Of a DNA stretch of 64,000 nucleotides, positions 43,381 through 51,869 are shown in pieces. The position numbers were made by a program, and so were the translations under genes. The first letter of the stretch is position 1. Each line of letters opens with the position of its first letter. This stretch comes from Pseudomonas sp. UMAB-08 (GTDB lineage: Bacteria > Pseudomonadota > Gammaproteobacteria > Pseudomonadales > Pseudomonadaceae), in assembly GCF_900095225.1 (NCBI RefSeq), contig NZ_LT607426.1, positions 1-64,000 of the forward strand, read 5' to 3'. The notes beneath the pieces were generated by a model. That model searched no databases and was not told where the DNA came from. It saw only the letters and a list, made by a program, of their open reading frames with translations.

Positions 43381-44180
43381 GCGCTGATATCCCGGAAAAC
43401 GATCAGCAAATGCCGCTGATCTCGCACCTCACCGAGCTGCGCACACGCCTGTTGCGTTGCGTTGTGGCAATTTTCCTGATCTTTGCCGGGTTGTTTTACT
43501 TCACCCAGAAGATCTACACCCTGGTCTCCGCACCTCTGCGAGTGTATTTGCCCGAAGGCGCGACGATGATCGCCACCGACGTGGCCTCGCCGTTCCTGAC
43601 ACCGTTCAAGCTCACCATGATGTGCTCGCTGTTTCTGGCGATGCCGGTGATCCTGCATCAGATATGGGGCTTTATTGCACCCGGCCTGTACAAGCATGAA
43701 AAACGTGTCGCCGTACCGTTGCTGGTTTCGAGCATTATCCTGTTCTATTCAGGCATGGCCTTCGCGTACTTTTTGGTGTTCCCGCTGATTTTCCACTTCT
43801 TCGCCAGCGTGACCCCGGAAGGCGTTTCGATGATGACTGACATCGCCAGTTACCTGGACTTTGTCATGACCTTGTTCTTCGCCTTTGGTGTCGCTTTCGA
43901 GATCCCGGTGGCCGTGGTGCTGTTGGTGTGGATCGGCATCGTCGACGTCGCCTACCTGAAAAAAATGCGCCCGTACGTGGTCATTGGCTGCTTCGTGGTC
44001 GGCATGATCCTGACGCCGCCGGACATCTTTTCGCAGACATTGCTCGCGGTGCCCATGTGGCTGCTGTTCGAGATCGGCGTGCTGTGCAGCGGCTTGATCG
44101 TCAAGCGTGGCGATCACCCGGATGACCAGCCGGATGAGGACTCTGACAAACAAGACCAGCCGCCTGCGACCCAGCCGTGA
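43377..44180 (+). CDS. tatC: Twin-arginine translocase subunit TatC
   Basis: A 267-aa six-helix inner-membrane protein that recognises the RR signal peptide. The N-terminal HLTELRTRLLRC segment and the LTPPDIFSQTLLAVPMWLLFEIG region are TatC hallmarks. A hydrophilic tail rich in Asp/Gln ends the protein. Start ATGA overlaps the tatB stop; the end overlaps rsmE by 4 bp. Confidence 0.96.
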   Translation: MSADIPENDQQMPLISHLTELRTRLLRCVVAIFLIFAGLFYFTQKIYTLVSAPLRVYLPEGATMIATDVASPFLTPFKLTMMCSLFLAMPVILHQIWGFIAPGLYKHEKRVAVPLLVSSIILFYSGMAFAYFLVFPLIFHFFASVTPEGVSMMTDIASYLDFVMTLFFAFGVAFEIPVAVVLLVWIGIVDVAYLKKMRPYVVIGCFVVGMILTPPDIFSQTLLAVPMWLLFEIGVLCSGLIVKRGDHPDDQPDEDSDKQDQPPATQP

Positions 44181-44884
44181 ACCTGCTGCTGCTCGAAGAA
44201 GCTGACTTTATCGCAGCTGACAGAGTCATCCTGCGCGACCGCCGCCTCAAGCACATGCAAGAGGTGCATCGCGCAGTGGTTGGCGACAGCCTGCGCGTAG
44301 GCCGCATCGGTGGCTTGCTCGGCACTGGCGAGCTGCTGCGCCTGGAAAGCCATGAAGCCGAATTGCAGATCAGCCTTGACCGCGCGCCACCGGCCAAACT
44401 GCCCCTGACCCTGCTGCTGGCCTTGCCCAGGCCGAAGATGCTGCGCCGGGTGTTCCAGACAGTCGCAACCATGGGCGTGCCCAGGGTGATTCTGCTCAAC
44501 AGCTATCGGGTGGAAAAAAGCTTCTGGCAAACACCGTTTCTGGAGCCCGAAGCCATCCGTGAACAGCTTGTATTGGGTCTGGAACAGGCACGCGACTGCG
44601 TCCTGCCAGAGATTCTGATCGAAAAACGCTTCAAGCCGTTCGTCGAAGACCGTCTGCCTCAACTGGTTGAAGGCAGCCTCGGCCTTGTCGGTCATCCGGG
44701 TGACTACCCTGCCTGCCCGCGAGGCACTGATCAGTCCGTCACGCTGGCCATCGGCCCGGAAGGCGGCTGGATCCCCTACGAAATCGACTTGCTGAGCAAG
44801 GCTGGCCTCCAGCCGGTCCAGCTCGGCGAACGTATCCTGCGAGTCGAAACGGCTGTCACGGCCCTGCTCGCTCGCCTGTTCTAA
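44177..44884 (+). CDS. rsmE: 16S rRNA m3U1498 methyltransferase
   Basis: A 235-aa SPOUT-class methyltransferase. The N-terminal PUA-like domain is followed by a trefoil-knot SAM site (LAIGPEGGWIPYEIDLL and LGERILRVETAVTALLA). The start is GTG 44177 overlapping the tatC stop, so it belongs to the tat transcript. Normal length. Confidence 0.95.
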   Translation: MNLLLLEEADFIAADRVILRDRRLKHMQEVHRAVVGDSLRVGRIGGLLGTGELLRLESHEAELQISLDRAPPAKLPLTLLLALPRPKMLRRVFQTVATMGVPRVILLNSYRVEKSFWQTPFLEPEAIREQLVLGLEQARDCVLPEILIEKRFKPFVEDRLPQLVEGSLGLVGHPGDYPACPRGTDQSVTLAIGPEGGWIPYEIDLLSKAGLQPVQLGERILRVETAVTALLARLF

Positions 44885-45049
44885 AAAGATTCCCGCACCC
44901 GTCCGCAAGACTCGATTACGACGCAGCATGGAGCAATGGTCGAAATCTCCTACGTAATTAGTCCGACTTTATCGACCAACGCGCTTCAGTTCCGATCCCG
45001 GCGGCCGATGCAGGAGGACGCTACAACACGTTCACCCCAAGGAGCCGTC

Positions 45050-46966
45050 ATGTACAGCTGGTTAGTCCGAAGCCTCGGAAATATAAGTGTCAGCCTGAAA
45101 CTGGGCATCGGCTTCGGTCTGGTGCTGTTGCTCACAATCGTTATCACCCTTACGGGCTGGCAGGGCATGACGTCCCTGATTGAGCGAAGTGACAAACTGG
45201 CGTCCATCACCCAACTCAATGACTTGAGCAGGGACCTGCGTGTCACCCGACAACATTACGAAGTGCAACTTAACGCTGAATCCGCAGCTGCAGTAACTGG
45301 CGTTCTCGACAAGGTCGAGCAAAATCTGCGCACTGCAAAAACCAAAATCCAGAACAAGGCTGACCAGGACATGCTCGATGAGCAGACCCAGGCCACCGCA
45401 AGTTACCGTCGCGCTTTCGCTGACATGACCCAAGCCGTTCAAACCCGCGAAGCGAGCCGAGTGAATCTGGACACTACCGCCGACCGGGCCGCGGAGCACG
45501 TCTCTGGCATCGAGGAATCGTTGCTCAAAGGCGATAGCATTCTGGCGTTCAACAGTGTTGTGGAGCTGAGCAAGCTGATCCAGCAGGCGCACCTTCAGGT
45601 GCGCAGCTACACCTACAGTGGCAAGCCTGAATTCGAGAAAAACGCCAACGCCGCCATCGACGCAGCGCTGACCGGGCTTAACACCCTGCCCGGCTCGATA
45701 CCGTCCGAATATCTGGGCAAGCTCAAAGACGCCAGCGATGCCCTCAAGGCCTATCGCAGTGCAGTGGGCCAATACCGTGATGCCCAACTGCTGAACCAGC
45801 AAGCGCTGGCGAAAATGTCGGGGCTGGGAGACCGCCTGCTGACACTCAGCGCCCAACTGTCTGCTTCACAAAACCTCAAGAGCGATGCTGACAGCGCTAA
45901 AGCCCGCTCCATGCTCGGCATCGCAACGGCACTGGCACTGCTGTTCGGTGTCATTGCGGCCTGGGCTATCACCCGCCAGATCGTCACCCCGCTGCTGCAC
46001 ACGCTCCACGTCGTGGAGCGCGTCGCTTCAGGTGATTTGAGCCAGGATTTACACGTCGAGCGCAAGGACGAGATAGGCCAGTTGCAGAACAGTATTCAGC
46101 GCATGACCATCAGCCTGCGCGCATTGATTGGAGGCATCAGCGACAGCGTGACGCAAATCGCCAGCGCCGCTGAAGAGTTGTCCGCCGTGACCGAGCAAAC
46201 CAGTGCAGGGGTTAACAGCCAGAAGGTCGAAACCGATCAGGTGGCCACCGCCATGCACGAAATGACGGCGACCGTTCAGGAAGTCGCGCGCAATGCCGAA
46301 GAAGCGTCTGAAGCCGCCGTTGCCGCCGATCAACAGGCGCGTGAAGGCGACCGCGTGGTCAAGGAAGCCATCACCCAGATCGAACGTCTGGCCAGTGAAG
46401 TGAGCAATTCCACCGACGCGATGACTGAACTCCAGCGAGAAAGCGACAAGATTGGCAGCGTGCTCGACGTGATCAAATCTGTCGCCCAACAGACCAACCT
46501 CCTGGCGCTCAACGCCGCCATTGAAGCCGCACGTGCCGGGGAAGCCGGTCGTGGTTTCGCCGTGGTAGCCGATGAAGTGCGCAGCCTGGCCCAGCGCACG
46601 CAAAAATCCACCGAAGAGATCGAGGAGCTGATCGCTGGCCTGCAAAAAGGTACCCAGCAAGTGGCGACGATCATGGACAACAGCCGCAGCCTGACCGTCA
46701 GCAGTGTCGAACTGACGCGCCGCGCTGGCAGCTCGCTGGAGAATATTGCTCGCACCGCGTCGGCGATCCAGGGCATGAACCAGCAGATCGCCGCCGCCGC
46801 CGAGCAACAAAGCGCCACCGCCGAAGAGATCAACCGCAGCATACTGAACGTACGCGACGTCTCCGAGCAAACCTCCGCCGCCAGCGAAGAAACCGCAGCG
46901 TCCAGTGTCGAACTGGCCCGACTGGGTAACCATCTACAAATGCTGGTGGGTAAGTTCAGGGTGTAA
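45050..46966 (+). CDS. Methyl-accepting chemotaxis protein (HBM-type), copy 1
   Basis: A 638-aa chemoreceptor. First membrane helix at about 15-38, a periplasmic all-helical region of about 240 residues resembling the helical bimodular (HBM) sensor of McpS/McpK, a second membrane helix (MLGIATALALLFGVIAAWAI), HAMP and the signalling domain with the hairpin tip QTNLLALNAAIEAARAGEAG. The last residues (LQMLVGKFRV) carry no CheR-binding pentapeptide. ATG 45050 has AAGGAG upstream. Position matches P. aeruginosa PA5072 (McpK, 2-oxoglutarate receptor), so a TCA-type acid ligand is plausible. Followed directly by a second receptor. Confidence 0.9.
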   Translation: MYSWLVRSLGNISVSLKLGIGFGLVLLLTIVITLTGWQGMTSLIERSDKLASITQLNDLSRDLRVTRQHYEVQLNAESAAAVTGVLDKVEQNLRTAKTKIQNKADQDMLDEQTQATASYRRAFADMTQAVQTREASRVNLDTTADRAAEHVSGIEESLLKGDSILAFNSVVELSKLIQQAHLQVRSYTYSGKPEFEKNANAAIDAALTGLNTLPGSIPSEYLGKLKDASDALKAYRSAVGQYRDAQLLNQQALAKMSGLGDRLLTLSAQLSASQNLKSDADSAKARSMLGIATALALLFGVIAAWAITRQIVTPLLHTLHVVERVASGDLSQDLHVERKDEIGQLQNSIQRMTISLRALIGGISDSVTQIASAAEELSAVTEQTSAGVNSQKVETDQVATAMHEMTATVQEVARNAEEASEAAVAADQQAREGDRVVKEAITQIERLASEVSNSTDAMTELQRESDKIGSVLDVIKSVAQQTNLLALNAAIEAARAGEAGRGFAVVADEVRSLAQRTQKSTEEIEELIAGLQKGTQQVATIMDNSRSLTVSSVELTRRAGSSLENIARTASAIQGMNQQIAAAAEQQSATAEEINRSILNVRDVSEQTSAASEETAASSVELARLGNHLQMLVGKFRV

Positions 46967-46978
46967 AACAGCACAGAT

Positions 46979-47015
46979 CTGTAGGCGCTGCCGCAGGCTG
47001 CGACAGCGCCTACAG
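46979..47015. terminator. Hairpin after receptor 1 (REP-like ends)
   Basis: CTGTAGGCGCTG (46979-46990) and its exact complement CAGCGCCTACAG (47004-47015) with a 13-nt centre that folds further, then ATTTT. It may end transcription of the first receptor and also resembles the CTGTAGG ends of the REP family. Confidence 0.6.
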
Positions 47016-47156
47016 ATTTTGTAATAGACCCTCCCCCTCGATTTTCAGACTTTTCCTACGACCTGTTCAGGTCCAGCGACCCCTTCCCCTGCCGATGCGT
47101 TAACCAGGCACAACGATGTTTTGCCTTCTTTTCGCATCCTTTGCAGGAGAACTCCC

Positions 47157-49097
47157 ATGTTCCGACCCCTGACCCAGGCTCTGGGCAATACAAGCGTCAA
47201 GCTTAAACTCGCACTGGGCTTCGGCCTGGTCTTAATGCTGACCCTGGCGATTACCCTGACAGGCTGGCATGCACTCGACACACTGATCGACCGCTCCGAA
47301 AAGCTGACGGCCATCGGTCAGTTGAGCAACGCGAGCAAGGACCTGCGGGTTGAGCGGATTACGTTTCGCGTGGAAAACACGCCGGAAAGCGCAGTTGCAG
47401 TGCTCAAACGCCTTAACGAACTGGAAGCACAGCTCAATGCGTTACGCAGCACCATGGACGACCCGGCCAACGTCGCGCTGCTGTCGGACCAGAGTGAGAC
47501 CGTGCGCACGTTTGAAAAGACCTTCACCGAACTTGGGCAGACATTGAAGGAACGCGATAAAACCCGTGAACAGCTTGATCAGCACTCCGAGCTGGCGATG
47601 AAAACGGTGGCGCAGGTGGAAACCGAAGTGCTGAAGGCGGTCAGTCAGGAGCAGGACAGCAGCGAACGGCTGGGCGAGTTCACCAACATCGCGCAACTGC
47701 GTCAACAGATCGAGACTGCCCGCTATCACGTGCAGGCTTACTCATTCAGCGGTCTGGAACAGTACGAACTGGCGGCGATTGCAGCCATCGATGAAGCGCT
47801 CAAAGAGGTCAGCCAGATAGCTGAGGATCAGGCTGACGCTAATGTCTCCGGGCTGCAACAGGCCAATCAGGCCTTACAAAACTATCGCGAGAAACTAGGT
47901 CAGTTCAAAGACATTCAGATCAAGGCCGAAGCTGCGCAAGAGACCATGGAAGCGCTGGGCAATACGTTGCTCGCCTCCAGCGCTGAGTTGAGTAGCCGCC
48001 AGACCATCAAGCGCGATACCGAGGCGACGCAGGCACGTACCACCTTGACCAGCGTTGCCGCTCTGGCGCTGCTTCTCGGGCTGTCGGCCGCCTGGGTGAT
48101 CACTCGGCAGATCATCGCGCCCCTACAGCAAACACTGATAGCGGCCGGGCGCATCGCTCAAGGCGACTTGAGCAAAGACCTGGTTATCGAGCGCCGCGAT
48201 GAAATGGGCCAACTGCAAGTCAGCATGCAGCAAATGACCCTGAGCCTGCGCGAGCTGATCGGCGGGATTGGCGACGGTGTTGCGCAGATCGCCAGCGCGG
48301 CAGAACAGTTGTCTGCGGTGACGGCGCAGACCAGTGTCGGCGTGAATGGTCAAAAGGACGAAACCGATCAGGTCGCCACCGCCATGAATGAGATGACAGC
48401 AACCGTGAGGGAGGTCGCCCGTAACGCCGAGGCAGCGTCGAACGCCGCAGTCCAGGCCGATCAGCAAGCCCGTGAGGGCGACAAAGTGGTGGCTGAAGCC
48501 ATCACCCAGATTGAGCGTCTGGCCGTTGAGGTCGGCAACTCAACCTTGGCGATGAACCAACTCAAACTGGAAAGCGATAAAATTGGCAGCGTGCTCGACG
48601 TGATCAAATCAGTGTCGCAGCAAACCAATCTGCTGGCCCTGAACGCTGCCATCGAAGCCGCTCGCGCCGGGGAAGCGGGCCGTGGTTTCGCAGTGGTCGC
48701 GGACGAGGTGCGCAGCCTGGCGCAACGCACCCAGCAATCCACCGAAGAGATCGAAGAGCTGATCGCTGCCTTGCAAAACGGCACCCAGCAGGTGGTGACC
48801 ACCCTCGACAATAGCCGCGCCCTGTCGGACAGCAGTGTCGAATTGAGCCGTCGGGCCGGCGGTGCCCTGGAACACATCACGCTCACCGTCTCGACCATCC
48901 AGAGCATGAACCAGCAGATCGCGACCGCAGGAGAGGAGCAAAGCGCCGTCGCCGAGGAAATTACCCGCAGCGTACTGAACGTACGTGATATCGCCGAACA
49001 GACGGCAGCGGCCAGCGAGGAAACGGCAGCCTCGAGTGTCGAACTGGCGCGACTGGGAAGTCATTTGCAGGGGCTGGTAGGACGGTTTCGGGTGTAG
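47157..49097 (+). CDS. Methyl-accepting chemotaxis protein (HBM-type), copy 2
   Basis: A 646-aa paralogue of the preceding gene with the same plan: membrane helix, helical sensor region (HALDTLIDRSEKLTAIGQLS), second helix, HAMP and signalling domain with QQTNLLALNAAIEAARAG. The two are similar in the cytoplasmic half and diverge in the sensor half, suggesting a tandem duplication followed by sensor change. ATG 47157 follows GCAGGAGAA. The stop codon TAG (49095-49097) is itself the first bases of a REP element (GTGTAGGAGC). Ligand unknown. Confidence 0.9.
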   Translation: MFRPLTQALGNTSVKLKLALGFGLVLMLTLAITLTGWHALDTLIDRSEKLTAIGQLSNASKDLRVERITFRVENTPESAVAVLKRLNELEAQLNALRSTMDDPANVALLSDQSETVRTFEKTFTELGQTLKERDKTREQLDQHSELAMKTVAQVETEVLKAVSQEQDSSERLGEFTNIAQLRQQIETARYHVQAYSFSGLEQYELAAIAAIDEALKEVSQIAEDQADANVSGLQQANQALQNYREKLGQFKDIQIKAEAAQETMEALGNTLLASSAELSSRQTIKRDTEATQARTTLTSVAALALLLGLSAAWVITRQIIAPLQQTLIAAGRIAQGDLSKDLVIERRDEMGQLQVSMQQMTLSLRELIGGIGDGVAQIASAAEQLSAVTAQTSVGVNGQKDETDQVATAMNEMTATVREVARNAEAASNAAVQADQQAREGDKVVAEAITQIERLAVEVGNSTLAMNQLKLESDKIGSVLDVIKSVSQQTNLLALNAAIEAARAGEAGRGFAVVADEVRSLAQRTQQSTEEIEELIAALQNGTQQVVTTLDNSRALSDSSVELSRRAGGALEHITLTVSTIQSMNQQIATAGEEQSAVAEEITRSVLNVRDIAEQTAAASEETAASSVELARLGSHLQGLVGRFRV

Positions 49098-49223
49098 GAG
49101 CTGGCTTGCCAGCGATCGGCTGCGGAGCGGTCGTAGAATGCCTGTACACGGTTTTGCTGAAGCGTTTGGGAATACCGACTTGCGACCACTTCGTGGCCGA
49201 TCGCAGGCAAGCCAGCGCCTACA
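49093..49223. repeat. REP-like inverted repeat (copy 4)
   Basis: TGTAGGAGCTGGCTTGCC (from 49093) with near-complement at 49201-49223 (two mismatches over 23 bp), spacer with smaller hairpins. The left arm overlaps the stop codon of the second chemoreceptor. Confidence 0.7.
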
Positions 49224-49241
49224 GATTATGTATTCCACTCC

Positions 49242-49283
49242 AAAAAAAACGCCCTTGAGGAGTGACCTCAAGGGCGCTTTTTT
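49242..49283. terminator. Bidirectional terminator, receptor 2 / opgH
   Basis: A-run, GCCCTTGAGG-AGTGA-CCTCAAGGGC, T-run: a 10-bp stem and 5-nt loop flanked by eight A and six T. It lies 10 bp from the opgH stop. Confidence 0.92.
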
Positions 49284-49292
49284 ATCACACTA

Positions 49293-51869
49293 TCAGGCGT
49301 TAGCCAGTTGGTGCGGGGCAACGTGGGTGACAGGTTGCAACGGCAGCAGAGGCGCATGCGGATCGGCTTCGATCGACTGGCGCCAAGCGGCGAGCCACTC
49401 AGGATGGCCTTCGCTCCAGACCTGCTCATGCAGTCGCGCCAAGGCTACCGGGTCACTCAGCAGCATCAGGCGTTCCTGGTTACTGAGTTTGTCCGGCCCG
49501 ACTTTCATCGCCTGACGAACCCGCTCGATGCGCGTCCATTCAATCGGCTCGGACTGGGTGTGCCGCGACGTCGCCAAGGCGCATGCCAAGGCATTCTGCT
49601 GCGGATCGACCACCGCCCGGATGAAGCCCTGTTTCAATGCATGCCAACGGTTTTCATGGGTGTAATGATCGGTCGCGACCAGCTCTTTCGGCGGCGAGTA
49701 CTCTTCAGGGATCAGGAAGAGTTTCTCGTCCCGCGCCTTGAGGCCCAAACCGACCCGGCTGGAAATCACCGAGACCGGAATCGACAGCATCAACGAGCCG
49801 ACAATCGGCGCCAGCCACCAAAGGAAGCTTGGGTTCAGCGAGGCGACCAGCAGGCCCCAGCACAGACCCAGAAGCGTTTGCGGACCATGGCGCTTGACCG
49901 CTTCGCTCCACGGAGTGGAGTCATCGTCACGCTGCGGCGAGTTCCAGGTCGCGGCCCAGCCGAGGAACGCGGCCAGTACGAAGCGCGTGTGGAACAGCAT
50001 GCGGACCGGCGCCAACAGCACCGAGAACAGCATTTCCATCAGCATCGACAGGGTCACTTTGATGCGACCGCCAAAACCGACCGAACCCTTGGCCCAGATC
50101 AGAATGATGCTGAGCAGTTTGGGCAGGAACAGCAACACGATGGTGGTCGAGAACAGCGCGACAGCCTTGTCCGGGTGCCATTGTGGCCACAACGGGTACA
50201 GCTGGCGTGGCTCCATGAAGTACTGCGGCTCCATGAGCGTGTTAACCGCCAGCAAGGCAGTCGACAGCACAAGGAAGAAGAACCATAGCGGGGCCGACAG
50301 GTACGACATCACCCCGGTCAGGAACACGGCACGGTGTACCGGGTGCATACCCTTGACCAGGAACAGCCGGAAGTTCATCAAGTTACCGTGACACCAGCGG
50401 CGGTCACGCTTGAGCTCATCCAGCAGGTTAGGCGGCAACTCTTCGTAGCTGCCCGGCAGATCATAGGCAATCCACACGCCCCAACCGGCACGGCGCATCA
50501 GCGCGGCTTCAACGAAGTCGTGAGACAGGATCGCACCGGCGAAGGCACCTGTACCGGGCAACGGCGCCAAGGCGCAGTGCTCGATGAACGGCTTCATGCG
50601 GATGATCGCGTTGTGCCCCCAATAGTGGGATTCGCCCAACTGCCAGAAGTGCAGACCGGCGGTAAACAGCGGCCCGTACACGCGGGTAGCGAACTGCTGC
50701 ATGCGTGCATACAGCGTGTCCATGCCCGATGCGCGTGGCGCGGTCTGGATAATGCCGGCGTCCGGGGTGGCTTCCATCAAGCGCACCAGACTGGTCAGGC
50801 ACTCACCGCTCATGACGCTGTCGGCATCGAGCACGACCATGTAGCGGTATTCACCGCCCCAGCGACGGCAGAAGTCATCGAGGTTGCCGCTTTTGCGTTT
50901 TACGCGACGACGACGGCGACGATAGAAGATCTTGCCGAAGCCTTCGCTTTCGCGGCAGACCTCAAGCCAGGCCTGCTGTTCGGCGACGGCGATATCGGAG
51001 TCGTTGGTATCACTGAGGACGAAAAAGTCAAAGCGATCCAGGTCACCCGTGGCGGCTACCGATTCAAAAGTAGCGCGCAGACCGGCGAACACACGAGGAA
51101 CGTCTTCGTTGCAGATCGGCATCACGATGGCGGTGCGAGCACCGGCTTCGATGGGTTCGTTGCCCGCGCTGGCCCCGGAAATACGGTATTTGTCATGCCC
51201 GGTGAGCAATTCGAGAAAGCCCATCAACGCAGTCCAGAAACCGGCCGATACCCAGCAGAACAGAATCCCGAACAACAACAGGATGCTGGTCTGCAAGGCG
51301 TAGGGCAGCACTTGCACCGCAGTCTGGAACAATGTCTGGTGAGTGATTTCATCCAGTGAAACGAAGGACCAGCCTTGATAAGGCATGATCCCTTTCATGT
51401 ACCAGGTCGCCACGACAGTTTGACCCAGCATCAGCACCAGCAAGATGTAACGGCGCAGTGAGCCGACAAAACGCCAGCGTGCCGAAGGCAGCTCGCGTTG
51501 GGGCGGCGTGGGAAGGTTCTTGCGACCCATCAGACGGCGCCAGCCACGCACCAGGATATTGGTGCGCCATGGTTCAGGGATGACTTTGGTACGACGAATC
51601 GGCGGCGTGGCTTTCAGGCAGACCCGACCACTGGCGTCGAGGACGAGCATTTCAGCTTCTTCCAGTTCGTCAGCGGTGGTCAATGTCAAACGACGGCCAA
51701 CCGAAGCCTGAGCGGCCTCGGCGCTGTCGGTGAACTGCTGCGTAGAAAGACGCTGGTGCAGCTCGGTGAACGAGGTGCAGCTGGCGAGTTCCGCCCGCTG
51801 CTCATCGCTCATCGGCAAATGTGCCAAGTACTCGGTCAGAGACTCTGGCACAGACTGGACATTACTCAT
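49293..51869 (-). CDS. opgH: Osmoregulated periplasmic glucan glucosyltransferase OpgH
   Basis: An 858-aa inner-membrane family-2 glycosyltransferase that builds the beta-1,2-glucan backbone from UDP-glucose and feeds it to the periplasm. Two membrane helices lie before the catalytic domain; the acidic motif YMVVLDADSVMSGECL, the acceptor motif with His/Glu and DRRWCHGN mark the active site; about six more helices follow. Its start overlaps the opgG stop by 8 bp, so the pair is coupled. Length matches the family. Confidence 0.96.
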   Translation of the reverse strand: MSNVQSVPESLTEYLAHLPMSDEQRAELASCTSFTELHQRLSTQQFTDSAEAAQASVGRRLTLTTADELEEAEMLVLDASGRVCLKATPPIRRTKVIPEPWRTNILVRGWRRLMGRKNLPTPPQRELPSARWRFVGSLRRYILLVLMLGQTVVATWYMKGIMPYQGWSFVSLDEITHQTLFQTAVQVLPYALQTSILLLFGILFCWVSAGFWTALMGFLELLTGHDKYRISGASAGNEPIEAGARTAIVMPICNEDVPRVFAGLRATFESVAATGDLDRFDFFVLSDTNDSDIAVAEQQAWLEVCRESEGFGKIFYRRRRRRVKRKSGNLDDFCRRWGGEYRYMVVLDADSVMSGECLTSLVRLMEATPDAGIIQTAPRASGMDTLYARMQQFATRVYGPLFTAGLHFWQLGESHYWGHNAIIRMKPFIEHCALAPLPGTGAFAGAILSHDFVEAALMRRAGWGVWIAYDLPGSYEELPPNLLDELKRDRRWCHGNLMNFRLFLVKGMHPVHRAVFLTGVMSYLSAPLWFFFLVLSTALLAVNTLMEPQYFMEPRQLYPLWPQWHPDKAVALFSTTIVLLFLPKLLSIILIWAKGSVGFGGRIKVTLSMLMEMLFSVLLAPVRMLFHTRFVLAAFLGWAATWNSPQRDDDSTPWSEAVKRHGPQTLLGLCWGLLVASLNPSFLWWLAPIVGSLMLSIPVSVISSRVGLGLKARDEKLFLIPEEYSPPKELVATDHYTHENRWHALKQGFIRAVVDPQQNALACALATSRHTQSEPIEWTRIERVRQAMKVGPDKLSNQERLMLLSDPVALARLHEQVWSEGHPEWLAAWRQSIEADPHAPLLPLQPVTHVAPHQLANA

